A DNA stretch of 24,499 nucleotides, taken from Scytonema sp. UIC 10036. GTDB lineage: Bacteria > Cyanobacteriota > Cyanobacteriia > Cyanobacteriales > Nostocaceae. The notes beneath the pieces are model-generated. The model worked only from the letters and a program-made list of their open reading frames with translations, did not search any database and was not told the DNA's origin. This document shows positions 6,381 to 15,036 of the stretch, piece after piece. The translations under genes and the position numbers were made by a program. The DNA is taken from positions 1 through 24,499 of the forward strand of contig NZ_WJFC01000197.1 in the NCBI RefSeq assembly GCF_009725235.1. Reading direction: 5' to 3'. Numbering within the stretch: the stretch's first letter is position 1; each line of letters begins with the position of its first letter.

Positions 6381-8297
6381 TCATTTGTCATTGGTAAGCG
6401 TGTCATTTGTTACTGTTCTCTTCAACCGATTTAAGACACGGTTAATCAACTCTGATTCCAGAATCGGTTTATGTAAAAAGTCATCAGCACCAGCAGAAAA
6501 CGCCTGTTGCACTGTTTGTGCATCTCTATTAGCAGACAAAAAGAGAATTGGCAACCCAACCCAACGCAAATCATTGCGGACTGTTTGGCATAACTCAATT
6601 CCATTAAATCCGGGCATTATTAAATCTAAAATCAATAAATCGGGTGTTGTTACTTCCAGTACTTCCCAGAACTTTTGGGGGTTGGACAAAGTTATGACCT
6701 CAATTCCTTGAGGTGAAAGCAGGTGGCGCAAACTGGCTAGTACGTAAGTATCGTCATCCACAGCCATCACTTTGGCTTTCTTGTCCGGAGTTAATTTCAA
6801 TGTCCGATTGATGGCTAAATGGAGTTGTTCTTTTGAAAATGGCTTTTGTAGAAAGGTAAACCCTCCCAAACGAGCAAACTCTACACGCTGCTTTAACTGA
6901 ACCGATGCACTCATCACCACCACTTGAGTTTGTGGATGTTTGATTTTTAGTTCAGTCAAAAACGTCACTCCCTGTTGTGTTTCATCAGTCAGTTGAGACA
7001 GATCCCCGACTTCTTGGAGCAGTCGGGAGTCTTGCAGATCTATCAAAACAAGTTCGGGTACGTTTTGAGCCATAGCTTCTCTTGCAGCTGCCAAAGAAGT
7101 TGCAACCTCTACCTGTAAACCAAAAGCGACTGCTTCCATCTCAATCTGTTTCGCCTGCGTCAAATTCTCACTAATGATTATCGTCTTAAATAAAGAGGAT
7201 AATTTGGAAATAGTGGTTAAGGTTGTTTCTGTAGGTCCCTCTAATTTTATTTGTTTTAATGCCTCTATAAGTTCTGAAAGCTTTTGGGCTGTATCTGCTT
7301 GCGATTTCTGAGTTTCAGTCTCAAGCAATTTCTCTACTACTCTTGCTCTCTGAGAAGCATCCGTTAAACCAAAAGACCCCAATGAACCGACTAATTCATG
7401 GGCTGATGCTTGAGCTTGCAGTTTTAACTCCACATCTAGGGAATCTGATAAGAGGGCAATCAGCACCTTTTGAAATAACATTAACTGTTCTGGGAGTTCC
7501 TCTTGTTCAAACTCTTTTCTCATTGCAGCAATAACAGCCCATACATTTGCTTGAGATTTGTTCTCGTCAGTGCGGACAACACTCTCTACCGTTTTCTGAG
7601 ACTCATTGTGAAGCACGTGCTTTGGTTCGGGTTTGAGTCTGTAGCCCAAACCGTAAACCGTCTCAATCATGTCTGCTGTCATCCCCGCAGATTTTAGCTT
7701 TTGCCGCAAATCTTTAATTTGATTTGTCACAGCCTCCTCTCCGGGAAATTCCTCAGCAGAGCATATTTTGTCTAGAATTTGACTGCGACTTAGCATATGT
7801 TGGGGATTTTCTAAGAAAAGCTGCAAAATTTTATATTGTTTGCGCGTCAATCGCACAATTTTGTCCCCATAGCGGACTTCTTTAGTCTCAGAGTTTAGCT
7901 GTAGATTTTCCCAACTGAGTACAGTGGGTAAATGAGATTTTGCCCTCCGCAGCAAGGAACGAATGCGGGCGATTAACTCTGGCATATCGTAAGGTTTGAC
8001 TACATAATCATCAGCGCCCGCTTCTAACCCAATCACTCGATCTTGACTTTTATCTTTAGCTGTCAGCATTAAAATTGGGGTTTTGTGTCCTTGCTGTCTT
8101 AATTGACGACACAAAGTAATTCCATTTACTTTTGGAAGCTCAACATCTAGCAGTATCAAATCATACTTTTCTGTTTCTGCTAGTTGCAAACCAATTTCAC
8201 CATCAGCAACTATCTCTACAGCGTATTTTTGTCCCATAAGTGCTGTTTTGAGAACTGTAGCTGTAAGTTTATTATCTTCTATTAAAAGAATTTTCAT
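6381..8297 (-). CDS. REC-wHTH-HPt-REC-REC transcriptional regulator
   Basis: About 638 residues from MKILLIEDN at 8297, the canonical OmpR-family start; in-frame ATGs at 8315 and 8381 would add 6 or 28 unlikely residues. Order: receiver 1 (1-118, D51, with K in VVKPY), OmpR/PhoB winged helix (130-222, ending TVYGLGYRL), HPt (about 250-345, AHELVGSLGSFG, H300), receiver 2 (about 370-500, D420, S463, K485) and receiver 3 (508-625, D558, K610). Receiver 2 is atypical: its acidic pocket is reduced (IISEN) and the usual MP after the Asp is missing. A DNA-binding output, an HPt and extra receivers in one chain imply an internal phosphorelay that sets promoter binding. The 3' end lies 28 nt from the preferred start of the CHASE3 kinase, its probable phosphodonor. 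Confidence 0.92.
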   Translation of the reverse strand: MKILLIEDNKLTATVLKTALMGQKYAVEIVADGEIGLQLAETEKYDLILLDVELPKVNGITLCRQLRQQGHKTPILMLTAKDKSQDRVIGLEAGADDYVVKPYDMPELIARIRSLLRRAKSHLPTVLSWENLQLNSETKEVRYGDKIVRLTRKQYKILQLFLENPQHMLSRSQILDKICSAEEFPGEEAVTNQIKDLRQKLKSAGMTADMIETVYGLGYRLKPEPKHVLHNESQKTVESVVRTDENKSQANVWAVIAAMRKEFEQEELPEQLMLFQKVLIALLSDSLDVELKLQAQASAHELVGSLGSFGLTDASQRARVVEKLLETETQKSQADTAQKLSELIEALKQIKLEGPTETTLTTISKLSSLFKTIIISENLTQAKQIEMEAVAFGLQVEVATSLAAAREAMAQNVPELVLIDLQDSRLLQEVGDLSQLTDETQQGVTFLTELKIKHPQTQVVVMSASVQLKQRVEFARLGGFTFLQKPFSKEQLHLAINRTLKLTPDKKAKVMAVDDDTYVLASLRHLLSPQGIEVITLSNPQKFWEVLEVTTPDLLILDLIMPGFNGIELCQTVRNDLRWVGLPILFLSANRDAQTVQQAFSAGADDFLHKPILESELINRVLNRLKRTVTNDTLTNDK

Positions 8298-8486
8298 GTT
8301 TATTTTTGGTAGCATGAAATATAAGCGCTCTGTTATTTTTTTGGTTACAAGAAATACCGTACAACATTGCTCCCAGTACATAGATAACTCAAAACGCCCA
8401 TTTATGTCTGTAGGATGTTAAGCCAAACCCTCCTTTTTAAGGGAGTTGTGGAGAGATTGGCAACGCGTGAAATCCGCAAAATACCG

Positions 8487-8514
8487 TTGAGTTTACGTAA
8501 GTCCTAAATAATTA
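8487..8514 (+). promoter_or_regulatory. Possible promoter of the CBS-GAF hybrid kinase
   Basis: TTGAGT at 8487-8492 and TAATTA at 8509-8514 are separated by 16 nt and lie 19 nt before the ATG at 8534. They are in the 236-bp gap between two divergent genes, so promoters for both directions must lie here or nearby. This is pattern matching only. No Shine-Dalgarno is visible before 8534. Confidence 0.3.
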
Positions 8515-8533
8515 ACTGAACTTAATATAACCA

Positions 8534-11500
8534 ATGTTTTTCAGCTCTTTTGTAGAACCAAGCAATTTAGAACAAGCAGTTGCTAAGAACCCTCTCATAG
8601 TTACCCCAGATACACTAGTAACCGATGCGATCTCATTGATGAGTCATGGGAGAGGAAATTGTGTATTGCAGGATATAAGACCCGATCTCGGTTATCTCTT
8701 AACTGATGTTCTTACGAGCTGTGTGTTGGTTATGGAGGGAAATCAGCTTTTAGGCATCTTTACTGAACGGGATGTGGTACGCCTGAGTGCGAATGGGCGA
8801 CAGATTGCAGGAGAAACAATCGCCAATGTCATGACTCGCTCTGTGGTTACCTTGCGGAAATCTGAGTTCACAGACATTTTTGCAGTACTCAATTTGTTTC
8901 AGCACCATGGAATTCGACATCTTCCTATTACAGATGATAACGGACGAGCGATCGGACTTCTAACTCATGACAGTCTGAGCCAACTTTTACGTTCTGCCGA
9001 TTTGTTGCGATTGCGCTTAGTGTCGGAGGTCATGGTTACGCAAGTAGTCCATGCTTCACCAGAAGCTTCTGTCTTGGAAATCGCCCAGTTAATGGCAGCA
9101 CAGAACGTGAGTACGGTAGCGATCGCCGAACAGAGGTCTCAAGGAGCGACAAACAATTCCCTCCTGTTTCCTATTGGGATTGTTACGGAAAGAGATATTG
9201 TCCAATGTCAGGCATTAGAACTGGATATTAAGCGGATTCAAGGACGAGAAGTCATGAGTACTCCTGTCTTTTCAATTCGTCCGGATGACTCTCTCATGTC
9301 AGCGTTATTGCTGATGCAGCAAAGGCAGATACGTTGGGTTGCGGTCACGACCACACAAGGAAATTTAGTAGGTATTGTTACTCAAGGAACACTATTGCAA
9401 ACTTTAAGTCCAGTAGAGCTTTATAAGCGGGTAGAAATATTAGAGCAGAAGTTATGCCAACTGGAGGCAGAAAAGCGGGAGTTATTGCAAAACCACAATA
9501 GATCTTTGGAACAGCAGGTGCGGGAACGTGTAGCAGAGTTACAGGCACAGGCAGAACGGGAACGACTTTTGAATGTAATTGCTAGCCGTATCCGATCTTC
9601 CTTAAATTTGCAAGACACTCTTAACACTATAGTCACTGAGGTGCGGCAATTTCTGGAATGCGATCGCGTGTACGTTTACCAACTTCATTCCGACTTGAGT
9701 GGCATTATCGTAGCAGAATCCACAGCACGAGAATGTGATTCTGTCTTAGGCAGAGTTATTCATGACTCCTGCATTGTCTCAAGCTGGTTAACTACTTATA
9801 TCAATGGAAATATTCGTGTCGTTCCTGACGTTTATGCAGTCAGTATGTCTCCTTGTCATTTGGCAATGTTAGAGAAGTTGCAAATACGGGCAAAAATACT
9901 TGTTCCCATTATTCAGGGAGAGACTCTTTGGGGTATGCTAAGCGCTATTGAGGTATACAAGCCACGAGATTGGCAATCAGAGGAAGTCAATCTGCTGCAA
10001 CAAATCTCGACTCAAGCATCAATTGCGATCGCCCAGGCAAAAGCTTACGAACGCGCCCAAGCAGAACTGGTGGAACGACAACGGATAGAAAATGCGCTGC
10101 GTCAAAGCGAGCATCGATATGCCTCTCTGGCAGAGGCTGCTCCCGTGGGGATTTTTCGTACTGATATGGAAGGACATTGTCTGTATGTGAACGAGCGCTG
10201 GTGTCAAATAGCCGGACTAACACCAGCAGATGCAATGGGAATGGGTTGGGTCAAAGCATTACACCCCGATGACCGAGAGCCAATTGTTGCAGAGTGGAAC
10301 CGTTCTGTCAAAGAACTGACTCCTTTTCGGCTAGAATATCGGTTTCAGCGCCCAGATGGCAAAATGACTTGGGTTTTTGGTCAGGCGGTTGCCGAACGAG
10401 GAGCTAACGGGGAGATAGAGGGATACATCGGTACAATTACTGATATCAGCGAGCGTAAGGAAGCGATGGAAGCCCTGCGTCAACTGAACCAGGAGCTAGA
10501 AGCAAGGGTAGAGCAGCGTACTACTGCTTTACGTGAAAGTGAGGAACGCTGGCACCTTGCCCTCCGAGGCAGTAATGATGGTATCTGGGACTGGAACGTC
10601 AGAACCAATAAAGTTTTCTTCTCAACTCGATGGAAGGAAATGCGGGGTTTTGGAGAGCATGAAATCGGGGATGCTGTTGAGGAATGGTCGAGCCGGATTC
10701 ATCCCGACGATTACAACCGTGTCCTTACGGCTGTTGCTGACCATTTTGCCCGAAAAACTCCCTTTTTCCAACAAGAGTATCGAGTCAAACGGAAAGATGG
10801 CTCGTATATGTGGATCTTGGATAAGGGGCAGGCATTGTGGGATGAAGCAGGTAACGTCATTCGCATGGCTGGTTCTGAAAGCGATATTACCGAACACAAA
10901 CAAACCGAAGAACAGCTTTGTAACCTCTCGGATCGCTTAACCGTAGCCCTTAGATCGGGGGCAATTGGCATTTGGGAGTGGGATACGATCGATGACATAC
11001 TCATTTGGGATGACCGGATGTACGATCTCTATGGAATACACTCGTCACAATTTGCTGGCGCATACCAAGCATGGGCAAATGGAGTGCATCCGGAAGATCG
11101 ACCTCAAGCCGAAGCTGCCATTCAAAAGGCCCTACAAGGTCAGAAGGAATTTGATACGGAATTCCGCATCCTGCACCCCGATGGTACTATCCGCTTTGTT
11201 AAAGCCAACGGTCTGATTCAACGCGATGAACGGGGTCAACCGCTACGCATGATAGGCATTAACTTTGATATCAGCGATCGCAAGCTTGCAGAAGAAACTT
11301 TAAAACAACAGCTAACGACCATTGAAGCGGTGATTGATGGTATTGCCATTTTGGAAGGAGATACCTATACTTATGTAAACAAAGCACATCTAGAACTCTT
11401 TGGTTATGACAGCCCTGAAGAACTGATTGGCAAGACCTGGCGAACATTGTATTCTCCTGAAGAAATTAACCGCTTTGAACAAGAGGTGTTCCCCATCCTG

Positions 11501-13255
11501 ATGCAGCAACATTTCTGGCAAGGAGAAGCAACTGCAACCCAAAAAGATGGCACGACCTTTGCAGAAGGATTGTCCTTAACCATGACAGAAAGTGGGAAAT
11601 TAATCTGTGTATGCCGGGATATCACCGAGCAAAAGCAAGCTGAGGAAGAACTCCAGCAGATGAACGAGCGACTGGCTTTGACAAATGCCGAACTCCATCG
11701 GGCTACCCGGCTTAAAGATGAATTTCTTGCCAATATGAGCCACGAATTACGGACTCCCCTCAATGCTATTTTAGGGATGTCAGAAGGGTTTCAGGAAGAA
11801 GTTTATGGGCATTTAAACGCACGCCAGAAACAGGCAATAGCAGCTATTGAACGCAGTGGCAAACACCTGTTGGAATTGATTAACGATATTCTCGATTTAT
11901 CAAAAATTGAATCTGGCAAACTGGAATTGCAGACGGATTCTGTCGCCGTTAGCTACTTATGCGAATCCAGTTTGACCTTTGTCAGGCAACAGGCAATACA
12001 GAAAAATCTTCAACTCTCAACAGAATTACCTTCGGGACTACCCAATATTGTTGTGGATGAACGACGGATTCGTCAAGTGCTAATTAATCTGCTCAATAAC
12101 GCAGTTAAATTCACCCCGTCAGGAGGCAGAGTTGAGCTATTGGTACAACTTCAGCAGCAGCCAAAAGCTGGTTTTCTGTGCCTCTCAGTTGTGGACACTG
12201 GAATTGGAATTGCTCAAGAAAACATGAATAAACTGTTCCAGCCCTTTATCCAAATTGACAGCAGCCTGAATCGTCAGTATTCTGGAACAGGTCTCGGTTT
12301 AGCCCTTGTAGAACAATTAGTAAAACTGCATCAGGGTACGGTAGAGGTGACCAGTGAAGTAGGTCGGGGAAGTTGTTTTACTGTCCGCTTACCTTATGTG
12401 AACCAACCTCAGCTATTTACCCCAACTCTTGCAGAACCAACGACGCTCAGTATCCTCGCCTCTGAGAAGTCGCAGGTGCTGATTATCGAAGACTCCCTTG
12501 CTGCAGCAGAACAAACTGTTCGGTATTTAAGCGAACTGAATATGCAAGCTACTATCTATTCCAAAGGTGAAGGAGCGATCGATGAAGCACTCCGCATTCA
12601 ACCGTCACTGATTATTCTGGATATTCTGTTACCCAAACTATCTGGATGGGAAGTTCTCAAACAACTCAAAGCACATCCACAAACGCTAAACATTCCTACA
12701 TTAGTGATTTCAGTAGTTGATGAGCGCTCTCAGGCATTGGTTCTAGGAGCAACTGAGTACTTAGTTAAACCTATTACCCGTGAAAAGTTTTGCAATGTTT
12801 TAGAGAAAATTCAGCATCCAGAAAAATCAAAAACGACTCTCATCATTCCCCCACCTGTAGCATCAATCAAAAACACTTCCCCTCCTCTCATCTTGTTAGC
12901 AGAAGACAATGAAGCTAACACAGTAACAATCTCTAGCTATCTAGAGACTCGGGGATACCGTCTAATACTAGCAACTAATGGGCAAGAAGCCGTCACTCTC
13001 AGCAAAGCCGAACACCCCAATTTAATTATCATGGACATCCAAATGCCAGGAATGGATGGATTGGAAGCAATGCGACAAATTCGTGCCGATTTGCAGCTTA
13101 ATCATACCCCAATTATTGCTGTGACTGCGTTAGCTATGCCAGGAGATAGAGAAAATTGTATAACAGCAGGAGCAAATGACTATTTGACCAAACCTGTCAA
13201 GCTAAAACTGCTCTTAGAAAAAATTCAATACCTGTTAAATCAAAAGTCATCCTAA
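8534..13255 (+). CDS. CBS-GAF(cyanobacteriochrome-like)-PAS hybrid histidine kinase
   Basis: 1573 residues, soluble. Order: four CBS motifs in two pairs (about 15-155 and 165-292), coiled coil (295-343), GAF (344-503), four PAS domains (about 523-640, 670-787, 795-917, 925-1034), HisKA (SHELRTPL, H1070), HATPase (N1189, DTGIGI 1221-1226, GTGLGLA 1251-1257), receiver 1 (D1363, K1412) and receiver 2 (D1501, K1553). The GAF has Cys-His at 441-442 in SPCHLAML, the bilin-attachment motif of cyanobacteriochromes, and a second Cys (C413) in DSCI, exactly 28 residues upstream as in DXCF-type photoreceptors. It should therefore combine adenine-nucleotide sensing (CBS), light and unknown PAS inputs, and autophosphorylate and pass phosphate to its own receivers. 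It is 3 nt from the next kinase gene. Bilin binding is an inference; the kinase identity is not in doubt. Confidence 0.95.
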   Translation: MFFSSFVEPSNLEQAVAKNPLIVTPDTLVTDAISLMSHGRGNCVLQDIRPDLGYLLTDVLTSCVLVMEGNQLLGIFTERDVVRLSANGRQIAGETIANVMTRSVVTLRKSEFTDIFAVLNLFQHHGIRHLPITDDNGRAIGLLTHDSLSQLLRSADLLRLRLVSEVMVTQVVHASPEASVLEIAQLMAAQNVSTVAIAEQRSQGATNNSLLFPIGIVTERDIVQCQALELDIKRIQGREVMSTPVFSIRPDDSLMSALLLMQQRQIRWVAVTTTQGNLVGIVTQGTLLQTLSPVELYKRVEILEQKLCQLEAEKRELLQNHNRSLEQQVRERVAELQAQAERERLLNVIASRIRSSLNLQDTLNTIVTEVRQFLECDRVYVYQLHSDLSGIIVAESTARECDSVLGRVIHDSCIVSSWLTTYINGNIRVVPDVYAVSMSPCHLAMLEKLQIRAKILVPIIQGETLWGMLSAIEVYKPRDWQSEEVNLLQQISTQASIAIAQAKAYERAQAELVERQRIENALRQSEHRYASLAEAAPVGIFRTDMEGHCLYVNERWCQIAGLTPADAMGMGWVKALHPDDREPIVAEWNRSVKELTPFRLEYRFQRPDGKMTWVFGQAVAERGANGEIEGYIGTITDISERKEAMEALRQLNQELEARVEQRTTALRESEERWHLALRGSNDGIWDWNVRTNKVFFSTRWKEMRGFGEHEIGDAVEEWSSRIHPDDYNRVLTAVADHFARKTPFFQQEYRVKRKDGSYMWILDKGQALWDEAGNVIRMAGSESDITEHKQTEEQLCNLSDRLTVALRSGAIGIWEWDTIDDILIWDDRMYDLYGIHSSQFAGAYQAWANGVHPEDRPQAEAAIQKALQGQKEFDTEFRILHPDGTIRFVKANGLIQRDERGQPLRMIGINFDISDRKLAEETLKQQLTTIEAVIDGIAILEGDTYTYVNKAHLELFGYDSPEELIGKTWRTLYSPEEINRFEQEVFPILMQQHFWQGEATATQKDGTTFAEGLSLTMTESGKLICVCRDITEQKQAEEELQQMNERLALTNAELHRATRLKDEFLANMSHELRTPLNAILGMSEGFQEEVYGHLNARQKQAIAAIERSGKHLLELINDILDLSKIESGKLELQTDSVAVSYLCESSLTFVRQQAIQKNLQLSTELPSGLPNIVVDERRIRQVLINLLNNAVKFTPSGGRVELLVQLQQQPKAGFLCLSVVDTGIGIAQENMNKLFQPFIQIDSSLNRQYSGTGLGLALVEQLVKLHQGTVEVTSEVGRGSCFTVRLPYVNQPQLFTPTLAEPTTLSILASEKSQVLIIEDSLAAAEQTVRYLSELNMQATIYSKGEGAIDEALRIQPSLIILDILLPKLSGWEVLKQLKAHPQTLNIPTLVISVVDERSQALVLGATEYLVKPITREKFCNVLEKIQHPEKSKTTLIIPPPVASIKNTSPPLILLAEDNEANTVTISSYLETRGYRLILATNGQEAVTLSKAEHPNLIIMDIQMPGMDGLEAMRQIRADLQLNHTPIIAVTALAMPGDRENCITAGANDYLTKPVKLKLLLEKIQYLLNQKSS

Positions 13256-13258
13256 GCT

Positions 13259-14341
13259 ATGGAAACTTCCCCCAAAATTCTCATTATCGATGATGAACCC
13301 GATAACTTCGATGTCATTGATACATTATTGGAGAGTGAAGGTTATCAATTGAGTTATGCTTCCAATGGAAACAAAGCCCTTAATTTACTCAAGACATTCC
13401 AGCCGGATGTTATTTTGCTCGATGTGATGATGCCTCAGATGAACGGTATTGAATTCTGCCAGAAATTCAAATCTCATTCCCAATGGAAGCACATTCCTGT
13501 TATAATGGTTACCTCTCTCACTGACAAAGAAGACTTATCAAAATGTTTGGCTATGGGGGCTGATGATTTCCTCAGCAAGCCTGTGAATGGGCTTGAACTG
13601 CGTGCTCGAGTGAAATCGATGTTGCGTATCAAGCAACAACACGATGCCCTGCAAGAAACCATGCGTTTGCGAGAAGACCTCTCCCAGTCAATCGTCCACG
13701 ATCTGCGAAATCCCCTCACTATAATATTGTCATCAGCAGCAATTTTGCGGACGAGTGATTACTCTCCCGAACGCCAGGAAAAGAAAACTATGAATATCAT
13801 CACAGCAGGACAACGCTTGCAGTTGATGATTGATAGTTTGTTGTTAATGGCAAAATTAGAATCCGGGAAGATGGTTCTTACTAGAACAGAGGTCGATCTC
13901 CACGAGCTGTGTGCCTCTGCACTTGCCGATCTTGAACCACTTGCCGTTCAAAACCGGCGAAAACCGATCGGCAATCTGCCCGCACCCGGTGGAAGTATTT
14001 GTGTTGATAGGTCTCTATTCCGTCGAGTTGTTGATAATTTACTATCCAACGCTATTAAATTCGCACCTCCAGACAGTGAGATTATCTTAAGTGCTGATTA
14101 CCCAGCACCAGGAAGAGCCAGAATACAGGTTGCTGATTCAGGACTGGGAGTAAAAGAAGAATTACACCAAATCATTTTTGAAAAATACGAAATTGGCACT
14201 CCCATTAAAGAGTCATCTCAGCTGGGATTGGGGCTGGCTTTTTGCAAAATGGTAGTAGAAGCTCACGGAGGATACATCAAAGTAAACAACAACTTGCCAC
14301 AAGGGGCAATTTTTACGATTGAGGTGAGCAATCCCAAATAA
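13259..14341 (+). CDS. REC-histidine kinase (response regulator/kinase fusion)
   Basis: 360 residues, soluble. The N-terminal receiver (1-122) has D55, an IIDDE acidic pocket and K107 in SKP. A short coiled coil leads to HisKA with VHDLRNPL (H147), and the HATPase carries the N box (N264), DSGLGV and a G2 box reading QLGLGLA rather than GTGLGLA. The receiver-before-kinase order means phosphorylation would gate the downstream kinase, and the likely donor is the giant hybrid kinase ending 3 nt upstream, with which it is translationally coupled. Its output partner is not obvious. The IS element now begins about 15 nt after its stop, in the gap between this gene and the convergent kinase-like gene. 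Confidence 0.93.
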   Translation: METSPKILIIDDEPDNFDVIDTLLESEGYQLSYASNGNKALNLLKTFQPDVILLDVMMPQMNGIEFCQKFKSHSQWKHIPVIMVTSLTDKEDLSKCLAMGADDFLSKPVNGLELRARVKSMLRIKQQHDALQETMRLREDLSQSIVHDLRNPLTIILSSAAILRTSDYSPERQEKKTMNIITAGQRLQLMIDSLLLMAKLESGKMVLTRTEVDLHELCASALADLEPLAVQNRRKPIGNLPAPGGSICVDRSLFRRVVDNLLSNAIKFAPPDSEIILSADYPAPGRARIQVADSGLGVKEELHQIIFEKYEIGTPIKESSQLGLGLAFCKMVVEAHGGYIKVNNNLPQGAIFTIEVSNPK

Positions 14342-14400
14342 GTTTCATTTTGTTACCTTTTCAAATTCTATTTATAAGGAAAAAGGCTGAAAACCCTTGA

Positions 14401-14435
14401 GGTTGAAGCACTCCGCCACGCTCCGTGCTTCAGCC
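14401..14435. repeat. Left-end hairpin of the IS element
   Basis: Bases 14401-14411 (GGTTGAAGCAC) pair with 14425-14435 (GTGCTTCAGCC) with one G-T wobble. An alternative partner, GGCTGAA at 14385-14391, competes for the same right arm. This is a candidate TnpA recognition hairpin at the left end. Confidence 0.5.
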
Positions 14436-14471
14436 GTCCTTGAGGCAAGGGATGAAAGCCCTTCGGGTTCG

Positions 14472-14508
14472 CCAGTTTGGCGGGACGGAAGCCGACACCG
14501 CCAACTGG
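14472..14508. repeat. Subterminal hairpin next to tnpA 3' end
   Basis: CCAGTTTGGCGG at 14472-14483 pairs with CCGCCAACTGG at 14498-14508 with one bulged base. It lies just beyond the tnpA stop, inside the element, and may be a terminator or part of the structured left end. The 14342-14547 stretch otherwise holds no credible gene. Confidence 0.5.
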
Positions 14509-14547
14509 ACTCACCGCAAGCACCATGGACGGGTGCAGTGACGTTGA

Positions 14548-14952
14548 CTATTCTCTCTGCTGTGCGATGTATCGCTTCACGGTTTCCGTACAAATATTGC
14601 CAGCAGTTGAAACAAAATAGCTCGGAGTCCATAAAGTAGGAAGTTTAAGTAATTCAGGAAACTCTTTACGCAAGAAATGAGATGCTCTTCCTTTCACACG
14701 ATTCATAATCAAGGACGGGTTGTCGGTAGGCTTAGCATTGATAAATAAATGCACATGGTCAGGCATAATTTCCATTGCCACAATCTTCCATCTGTTTTCG
14801 TTGCAAACATCGCAAATAATTTCTTGCAGTCTTTCAGCTATACGACCAACTAATACCTTTTTTCTGCGCTTGGGGATGAAAACAAAGTGGTAGTTAAGCA
14901 ATGAGACTGCGTTCCCCTCGTGTCTATATTCATCAGGTAAAAATTTAGCCAT
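14548..14952 (-). CDS. tnpA: IS200/IS605-family Y1 transposase
   Basis: 134 residues from the Met at 14952. A longer frame to 15060 would run into the start of tnpB and adds sequence unlike the family. The HUH motif is HVH at 66-68 (PDHVHLF), and the catalytic tyrosine is Y128 in VKRYIAQQ. KRRKKVLVG, RLQEII and LPTLWTPSYFVST resemble IS608 TnpA. It would excise and insert the element as single-stranded DNA by forming a 5'-phosphotyrosine link, using end hairpins as recognition sites. The C-terminus stops shortly after the tyrosine helix, shorter than IS608 TnpA but usual for many cyanobacterial copies. It is transcribed divergently from tnpB. All active-site residues are present, so it may be active. 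Confidence 0.92.
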   Translation of the reverse strand: MAKFLPDEYRHEGNAVSLLNYHFVFIPKRRKKVLVGRIAERLQEIICDVCNENRWKIVAMEIMPDHVHLFINAKPTDNPSLIMNRVKGRASHFLRKEFPELLKLPTLWTPSYFVSTAGNICTETVKRYIAQQRE

Positions 14953-15036
14953 ATTCCCGGAATTCAAGGTTGCGTTGTTGTATACAGCTATTGTATTATA
15001 AAATAATGTCAACAACAAAAAAGGAGGACTTAATTT
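14953..15036. promoter_or_regulatory. Divergent tnpA/tnpB intergenic region with strong tnpB ribosome-binding site
   Basis: The 84-bp gap contains AAGGAGG at 15021-15027, 9 nt before TTG 15037; this decides the unusual TTG start of tnpB. TATTAT near 14993 could be a -10 box reading toward tnpB, with TTGCGT 18 nt upstream. No comparably good site is seen for tnpA, which fits low transposase expression. Confidence 0.55.

Noticed and set aside
6361..6711. Plus-strand ORF of 116 codons
   Set aside because: It is antisense to receiver 3 of the five-domain regulator, whose frame carries all expected motifs.
8431..8453. CCCTCCTTTTTAAGGGAG as a terminator
   Set aside because: It sits between divergent gene starts, where no transcript should end, and the stem is short and irregular.
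9970..11763. Several alternative-frame ORFs of 60-135 codons inside the hybrid kinase gene
   Set aside because: All are shadows of the 1573-residue coding sequence, which is continuous with PAS domains throughout this stretch.
14372..14639. Overlapping ORFs on both strands at the left end of the IS element
   Set aside because: They read through the hairpins of the left end and the antisense of tnpA; composition and context fit structured non-coding DNA.
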